NCBI GenBank assembly: GCA_021792555.1
Contig: JAJYUL010000017.1
Coordinates: 1 to 64,000 of the forward strand
Direction: 5' to 3'
DNA: 64,000 nt
From: Pseudomonadota bacterium
GTDB taxonomy: Bacteria > Pseudomonadota > Gammaproteobacteria > Steroidobacterales > Steroidobacteraceae
In this document: positions 59,538 through 64,000 of the stretch, piece by piece
How the letters are laid out: the number at the start of each line of letters is the position of its first letter
Numbering within the stretch: the first letter of the stretch is position 1
Position numbers and translations under genes: made by a program
The notes under the pieces: model-generated
Told to the model about the DNA's origin: nothing
Seen by the model: the letters and a program-made list of their open reading frames with translations, nothing else
The model's database searches: none

Positions 59538-59553
59538 TTGGCAACGTTGTCCG
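59538..59553. promoter_or_regulatory. LacI-like operator upstream of glgP
   Basis: TTGGCAACGTTGTCCG has the core CAACGTTG, a perfect palindrome centred on CG, and matches 12 of 16 positions of the palindrome over the lacI-family promoter at 26225-26240. It lies 15-30 bp before the glgP ATG, where a bound repressor would interfere with initiation. Confidence 0.4.
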
Positions 59554-60036
59554 CCCCCGAAGTCTAGCCGCTTCGAACCCGCGGCGCGCAGCGACGGACC
59601 GCAGCAAATCGCGCGGACTGCGGGCTCGCTGAGTGCGCGTGACTGATCTTCGGGCGGCAGGTGCGCGCGATCCTGCGCACACCATCGTCTCTTGCCGCCC
59701 GTGCACGCGTCCTGCTTGATGCACACGGCGGTGCGCCCGCCGGATGCATCGAGCGCATCGGGGCCACCGCTCACTTGGCGGCCTGCGGGCTCCCGGGCCG
59801 GAGAGGCTTGGGGTCTTGGCGAGAGGCGGGCGGGCATCGCGGCCGCTGCGCTCACGGGCGGCAATCTTGGTGCCGATGTCAACGGCTCGTCGATAAATTC
59901 ACTCGTTTCGTCGCTCCACGGGCCCTCGCGGGGCGGCCACCCGGCGTCACGGCAGAGGAGCCGGCGCCCGCTGAGCTTTCTGCGATGGGGAGCTGCGACG
60001 GCTATGGCACGGCAGCAACAGCTGCAGATGTGTTTC

Positions 60037-60052
60037 GTTGTTCATAAACAAC
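60037..60052. promoter_or_regulatory. Perfect inverted repeat upstream of the receptor promoter
   Basis: GTTGTT (60037-60042) and AACAAC (60047-60052) flank a CATA centre. It sits 100 bp before the predicted -35 of the TonB-dependent receptor, in an A/T-rich island. The binding protein is unknown. Confidence 0.35.
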
Positions 60053-60151
60053 CATCATCTGCCCCTGTCGTATCTGAGTAAAAAAATGCTATTTATCAAT
60101 GAGATATCCGTGTCGGCAGCTCGACATTCCGTGGCGTCGTCGCATCGAAAC

Positions 60152-60178
60152 TTTACAGCCCACGCCGCGTCGTATAGT
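60152..60178 (+). promoter_or_regulatory. Predicted promoter of the TonB-dependent receptor
   Basis: TTTACA (60152-60157) and TATAGT (60173-60178) are separated by 15 bp, slightly short. Transcription near 60185 would give a leader of about 180 nt before the ATG at 60364, whose ribosome site is GGAG at 60353-60356. Confidence 0.4.
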
Positions 60179-60363
60179 GTCCGCCACAAGATCCGCGGGG
60201 CAAGGCATTGCTCTGGGGAACACGTATTGAGACAGGGAAAATGCCCAGCAAACACGGAATCCATCCAACGACCCGGGCCGCAGCGCCCGCGGGACGTGGG
60301 ACAACAACAACCAATTGATGCCAATCAGAGGCGCCCTTTTCGGGGACGCTACGGAGTGAATTC

Positions 60364-63180
60364 ATGACCCTAAATCACACTGTGAGACATGCTGTCAGGC
60401 GCGCACTCGCCGTGGGCGCGGTTGCCATGTTCGGCGCGGGCGCGCTGGTGGCGAATGCGAAGCCGGCGCCGACGCCGAAGCCGCAGGCCGGATCGCAGGC
60501 GGTGCCTGCCCCGAGCCAGAACAACAGCGCGAGTCTGGCGGCAAGCCAGCTGCAGACCATCGTGGTCACCGGCACCATGATCCCGAGGCCGGAATCCGAG
60601 ACTTCGGCGGCCATCACGATCATCAGCGCCAAGTCGCTGAAGAACCTCGGTGTCACGAATGTCGAGCAGGCCATCGACAACGTGACCTCGAACGTGCCTG
60701 GGCTCAATGTCGCTCAATCCGTCGGCGAGTTCACGGGCGGCGGCTCCTATGCCAACCTGCGCGACCTGGGTGCGGGTCGTACTCTTGTGCTCCTTGACGG
60801 CCACCGGCTGGCTAACAACGTGGTCGCCGGCAATGCGGTCGATCTGAACGGTATCCCGTTCTCGGCCATCCAGAGCGTTCAGGTGTTGCGCGAGGGCGCC
60901 TCGGCGCTGTACGGCTCGGATGCAATCGCGGGCGTCGTCAACTTCATCACCAGGAAGAATTATCAGGGCGGTGAAGTCAACATCGACTTCAATCATCCGC
61001 AGGAGACCGGCGGAGGCTCGGGCAATGCCAGCTTCACTTGGGGGCACGGCAGTCTCGCCCGCAACGGCTATAACTTCATGATTACGGGAAGTTACAGCAA
61101 GCAGCAGGAATTAAAGGCGCAATACCGCTCGTTCGCCGCCACCGGCTACAATCCGGGCCGGGGCTTGGCGAATCTGAACGGGCCCTTTGGTCCGTGGCCC
61201 GGCAGCTATCTCGACGCGAACGGTAATCTGTTCCAGGTCGGCTATCCGACCTGCGCGGGCAATCCGTTCCTGACTACCCAGCCGGGCTACTGTGCGTACG
61301 AGTACTCCGCTGCGGTGGATCTGATCCCCCAGTCGAGCGAGCTGTCTGGATTGGTGTCCTTCACCAAGTCCCTGCCGGACAACAACACGCTCCGCCTGCA
61401 GTATTTCTACACTCGGTCCAAAGTTACCGATTGGGGCGGACCGATCACCTATGGGTTCCAGATGACGCCGTCGGCGGACCCGACCTACTACCCGACGGCC
61501 GCCGAATCGACCTGTCTCTACAACACGAACGGCGGGTCTTGCGCAGCGCCTGATCTGACGAACCCCGCGGGCATTACTGCATTCTGGACCGACCCCAACA
61601 ACAACCGCTACTCGAGCGATATCAATACCGAGCAGCGGGTTCTCTTGACGTTCTCCGGCGACAACGATGGTTGGTACTACACGGGGGACTTGAACTACAG
61701 CGTCAACAAGAACACGGCGGGTGTGGATCAGGGTTACCCCAATGAGGCGCTGCTTGCGCCGAATGGCGTCCTCAGCGACCAAGTCAACCCGTTCGGCCCG
61801 CAGAGCGCCGCTGGGCAGCAGTTCATCAACAGCACGTATCTGAACGGCGTCTACGCGGATGGCCAGTTGCAGCATTGGAGCATCAGCGGCCACGCCCGCC
61901 ACAAGCTCGGTGATGCCTTCTACAAAGGCCATCCGGCGGAACTGGCGATCGGCGTGAACGCGCGTGTTGACCGCATCAATTTCGCGTCGACGCCGCTCGC
62001 GAACACCCTGTATTCTGCACTCTTCTATCCGCCCACCTCCATTACCGGTACGCGCCAAGCGCAGGCGATCTTTGCCGAGTTGTACGTGCCGATGAGCAGT
62101 CACCTGGACGTGACGATCTCGGATCGCGAGGACCGGTACAGTGATTTCGGTACGACCAACAATGGGAAACTGGCGGTGCGCTATCAGCCGTCCCGCTACG
62201 TGACTTTCCGGGCGGCCGCCTCAACCGGCTTCCGCGCGCCCTCGCTCACCGATCTGTACTCTCCGAATACCTTCGGTGCGACCGGCGGCACCATGGGGCA
62301 GGGGAATGCGGTCTGCGCTTCCGGGAACTACAACGCCGAGTTCACCAAGCTGGTGTGCACGTCGCAGGGCATGGGTCTGTACGGTGGCAACCGGAATCTG
62401 AAGCCGGAAACCTCCGAGAACTTCGATTTCGGAGTCATCGTCGAGCCGATCACCAATCTCGGCATTACGCTCGACTACTACCGGATTCTCCTGAAGAACG
62501 CCATTGGAGGGATTCCGAGTGCGGCGATCTATGCCAATCCGACGCAGTTCGCCAACCAGTACGTCCTGAACGAGTACGGCACGCTCACTCCGGCGCCGGC
62601 TGCTCCGCTGGAGTGCAGCCCGAGCTATACGGCTGCGACCTGCGGGTACATCCTTCAGGACAGTGTGAACACGGGCGGTCTTTCGACCGACGGCTTCGAT
62701 CTGAGCGCGCAGTATTTCATCAATACGCGCTACGGAACGTTCCGTGCTGACCTCGAGGGCACCTTGATCACGCAGTTCCACCTGCAGGAGTACACTGGTG
62801 GGCCGCAGGTCGATCTGCTGGGTTGGTACAACCAGGGCAACCAGCCGGCGATCCGTTGGCAGCATATCCTGCGGCTCGACTGGACGGACCCGAGCGGCAA
62901 GTGGGGCGCTGGAATTTCCAACCGGTTCTTCTCGTCTTACATCGACGAGTACCCGAATGGAGCGGGGAACCAGCGGATCGTCGGTGACCAGTCGACCTGG
63001 GACGTCTACGCGTCCTACAAGCCGATTCACCCGCTTACCGTCCTGTTTGGAGTGCGGAACCTGTTCAACAAGAATCCGCCGTTCTCCAACCAGACGGGCA
63101 ACTGGCCCGCGGGCTACAACCCGATCTTCTCGAGCCCGATTCTCCGGGACTTCTATCTCAACCTGAGCTACAAGTTCTGA
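60364..63180 (+). CDS. TonB-dependent outer-membrane receptor
   Basis: 938 residues. A signal peptide of about 32 residues ends with LVANA. A plug domain follows (LQTIVVTGTMIPRPE, with LRDLGAGRTLVLLDGHRL and LREGASALYGSDAIAGVVNF, all family hallmarks), and then a 22-strand barrel ending in FYLNLSYKF with the terminal Phe that the assembly machinery recognises. Four pairs of cysteines fall in likely outer loops (for example CAGNPFLTTQPGYC and CSPSYTAATC), suggesting disulfides. The substrate is unknown. The local base composition is less GC-rich than in its neighbours. Confidence 0.93.
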   Translation: MTLNHTVRHAVRRALAVGAVAMFGAGALVANAKPAPTPKPQAGSQAVPAPSQNNSASLAASQLQTIVVTGTMIPRPESETSAAITIISAKSLKNLGVTNVEQAIDNVTSNVPGLNVAQSVGEFTGGGSYANLRDLGAGRTLVLLDGHRLANNVVAGNAVDLNGIPFSAIQSVQVLREGASALYGSDAIAGVVNFITRKNYQGGEVNIDFNHPQETGGGSGNASFTWGHGSLARNGYNFMITGSYSKQQELKAQYRSFAATGYNPGRGLANLNGPFGPWPGSYLDANGNLFQVGYPTCAGNPFLTTQPGYCAYEYSAAVDLIPQSSELSGLVSFTKSLPDNNTLRLQYFYTRSKVTDWGGPITYGFQMTPSADPTYYPTAAESTCLYNTNGGSCAAPDLTNPAGITAFWTDPNNNRYSSDINTEQRVLLTFSGDNDGWYYTGDLNYSVNKNTAGVDQGYPNEALLAPNGVLSDQVNPFGPQSAAGQQFINSTYLNGVYADGQLQHWSISGHARHKLGDAFYKGHPAELAIGVNARVDRINFASTPLANTLYSALFYPPTSITGTRQAQAIFAELYVPMSSHLDVTISDREDRYSDFGTTNNGKLAVRYQPSRYVTFRAAASTGFRAPSLTDLYSPNTFGATGGTMGQGNAVCASGNYNAEFTKLVCTSQGMGLYGGNRNLKPETSENFDFGVIVEPITNLGITLDYYRILLKNAIGGIPSAAIYANPTQFANQYVLNEYGTLTPAPAAPLECSPSYTAATCGYILQDSVNTGGLSTDGFDLSAQYFINTRYGTFRADLEGTLITQFHLQEYTGGPQVDLLGWYNQGNQPAIRWQHILRLDWTDPSGKWGAGISNRFFSSYIDEYPNGAGNQRIVGDQSTWDVYASYKPIHPLTVLFGVRNLFNKNPPFSNQTGNWPAGYNPIFSSPILRDFYLNLSYKF

Positions 63181-63203
63181 GATCGGCAGTCTGAAGTCGC
63201 TGG

Positions 63204-63234
63204 CCGGGTGCCCGCCCTCTGGGCGGGCACCCGG
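63204..63234. terminator. Perfect 14-bp hairpin after the receptor gene
   Basis: CCGGGTGCCCGCCC (63204-63217) pairs completely with 63221-63234 around a TCT loop. It starts 24 bp after the stop. There is no T-run, so it may be an mRNA-stabilising or pausing structure, or a first terminator ahead of the clear one at 63303-63329. Confidence 0.6.
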
Positions 63235-63302
63235 AACCGGCCGGATGCCAGCGGCGCACCCGCGCCACGACATCTGCCCCGGCAGCGCCGAAGGTTGATT
63301 CG

Positions 63303-63329
63303 AAGCCCCGCCTTGCGCGGGGCTTTTTT
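63303..63329 (+). terminator. Rho-independent terminator of the receptor gene
   Basis: AAGCCCCGC and GCGGGGCTT pair over 9 bp around a CTTGC loop, ending in a run of six T. This is a textbook factor-independent terminator and is the insertion context of the group II intron that begins 2 bp later. Confidence 0.88.
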
Positions 63330-63331
63330 AT

Positions 63332-64000
63332 GTGCGCCCGGCACGGGCGCACTCTTGTGGGTGCAAGTCCCACCGCGAGCTGGTCACGGCGAGCGAAGCG
63401 AAGCGCAACTGCGGGCGGGCGACCGACCGTGGGGAGGAAGCGTGGAGCGAAGCTGCGACCCGATGAACAAGAACCGGATAGAAGGCGCTGCCGAGCAGGG
63501 CGAGCGGGCATGAAACCGCAAAGCTCTCGTGACCAAGGTTCAGGCGGCGTAGATCCGGCGGGTGTGCAGTGACGGAGTGCGTTCTTACCCGGGCAGATCC
63601 CGCCTTGCGGCCGAGAGGTCGACGTGGCGACACGGAGCGGGAAGTCAGCAGAGGCCGTAGTAGCCGCAAAGCGAAGGGCCGAACGAGAAGGAGCGTTTCA
63701 ACGGCGGATCGATGACGAACGGAAGGCATCAGATGCCCGCTGCGGCGGGGCGGGGTGTGGTGAGGCGGGGTGAAGCCCCGTCGGAAGCGCCCAGCGATGA
63801 ACCGGGAGTCCCGCGGTCCGAACCGAAGGGCGCAGGGTCGGCACTGCTTTGGCAGATGCTGACGAGGGAGAACATGCAACGCGCCTGGAAGCGCGTGAAG
63901 GCGAACAAGGGAGCCGCTGGGGTGGATGGTCTGGACATTGACCAGACCGCCGAGCAGTTGAAGCAGGCATGGCCTGGGATCAGGGAGCGATTGCTGAGCG
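63332..64000 (+). mobile_element. Group II intron (5' part, IIC-like), truncated by the window edge
   Basis: It starts GTGCGCCCGGC, matching the 5' GUGYG consensus of group II introns, and continues with GTGGGTGCAAGTCCCACC, the characteristic start of domain I. Further on, GTGCGTTCTTACCCGGG and GAAGTCAGCAGAGGCCGTAG resemble domain I segments of IIC introns. The intron lies immediately behind a terminator hairpin, the usual target of the IIC (bacterial class C) group. Its encoded reverse transcriptase begins at about 63733. The 3' half (domains IV-VI) is outside the window. Confidence 0.87.
63733..64000 (+). CDS. ltrA: Group II intron reverse transcriptase/maturase (N-terminal part)
   Basis: The frame is open to the right edge. 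The ATG at 63733 has GGAAGG 6 bases upstream; an in-frame ATG lies at 63712. After a proline/glycine-rich leader, the RT N-terminal region reads LLWQMLTRENMQRAWKRVK, then ANKGAAGVDGLDID and AWPGIRERLL, the RT-0/RT-1 pattern of group II intron-encoded proteins. The catalytic YADD motif, maturase and any endonuclease domain are beyond the window. It promotes splicing and mobility of its own intron. Confidence 0.87.
   Translation, partial: MPAAAGRGVVRRGEAPSEAPSDEPGVPRSEPKGAGSALLWQMLTRENMQRAWKRVKANKGAAGVDGLDIDQTAEQLKQAWPGIRERLLS

Larger units (their letters stand above)
59524..60363. other. 840-bp divergent intergenic region between glgP and the TonB-dependent receptor
   Basis: The largest gap in the window. 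Its left two thirds are GC-rich; 60035-60160 is an A/T-rich island (for example the A7 run at 60079-60085) and the following 180 bp are the receptor's leader. It holds a LacI-like palindrome near glgP, an inverted repeat at 60037-60052, and a predicted receptor promoter at 60152-60178. Short frames (for example 60038-60367) lack ribosome sites and known domains. A small RNA is possible but not shown. Confidence 0.5.

Noticed and set aside
59661-60081. 128-129-codon frames in the glgP-receptor gap
   Set aside because: Two overlapping frames in different phases with no domain or ribosome site.
60038-60367. 109-codon frame ending in the receptor start region
   Set aside because: It spans the predicted promoter and leader, has no ribosome site and no recognisable domain.

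Overview
The window is 64 kb of very GC-rich DNA with tightly packed genes, short intergenic gaps and many ATGA/GTGA stop-start overlaps. The gene content points to an aerobic gammaproteobacterium, perhaps of the Xanthomonadales/Nevskiales/Steroidobacter type: gltBD, a KdpFABC-DE potassium system, a PrkA-DUF444-SpoVR module, glycogen genes, a DUF3683 dehydrogenase and a large TonB-dependent receptor. The exact taxon is my inference. I saw no tRNA, rRNA or CRISPR array.

Layout. 0-4.5 kb: a divergent membrane cluster (DUF4350, DUF4129 and a multi-pass protein on minus; RDD and SpoIIM-like on plus). 4.6-5.2 kb: a small periplasmic protein with its own promoter. 5.2-15.3 kb: a minus-strand operon gltB-gltD-DUF3683 flavo/iron-sulfur dehydrogenase, with a good promoter about 310 nt ahead of gltB. 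15.7-16.8 kb: an MscS channel. 17.0-20.9 kb: a MarR regulator, a MarR-type palindrome, then a translationally coupled SAM methyltransferase, ABC ATPase and fused permease/binding protein; this is the best candidate for an uncharacterised uptake/modification system. 20.9-23.5 kb: an orphan ParB-domain protein divergent from a MATE exporter. 23.9-31.2 kb: an AGE-type sugar epimerase, a LacI regulator, HemN, a rhomboid protease, a lipoprotein, KDPG aldolase and LD-carboxypeptidase.

31.3-39.4 kb: the kdp operon, which starts with an uncatalogued 31-residue membrane microprotein followed by kdpF, kdpA, kdpB, kdpC, kdpD and kdpE. 39.5-44.6 kb: a four-gene minus-strand signalling operon: a pseudo-receiver/TonB protein, a membrane PAS-Hpt-ATPase kinase, a CheY-like regulator and a CheX-like phosphatase. 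45.1-51.8 kb: prkA, DUF444, spoVR and a divergent EF-G paralogue. 51.9-59.5 kb: glutamate decarboxylase, a LEA14-like lipoprotein, a GH57 enzyme, glgC and glgP, all on minus. 59.5-60.4 kb: an 840-bp intergenic region. 60.4-63.2 kb: a TonB-dependent receptor. Behind its terminator lies the 5' part of a group II intron with the start of its reverse transcriptase, cut by the window edge.

Themes: ion and osmotic stress (Kdp, MscS, ABC importer, SpoVR/PrkA module, GAD), reserve carbon (glycogen genes, LacI regulators, AGE epimerase) and signal transduction.
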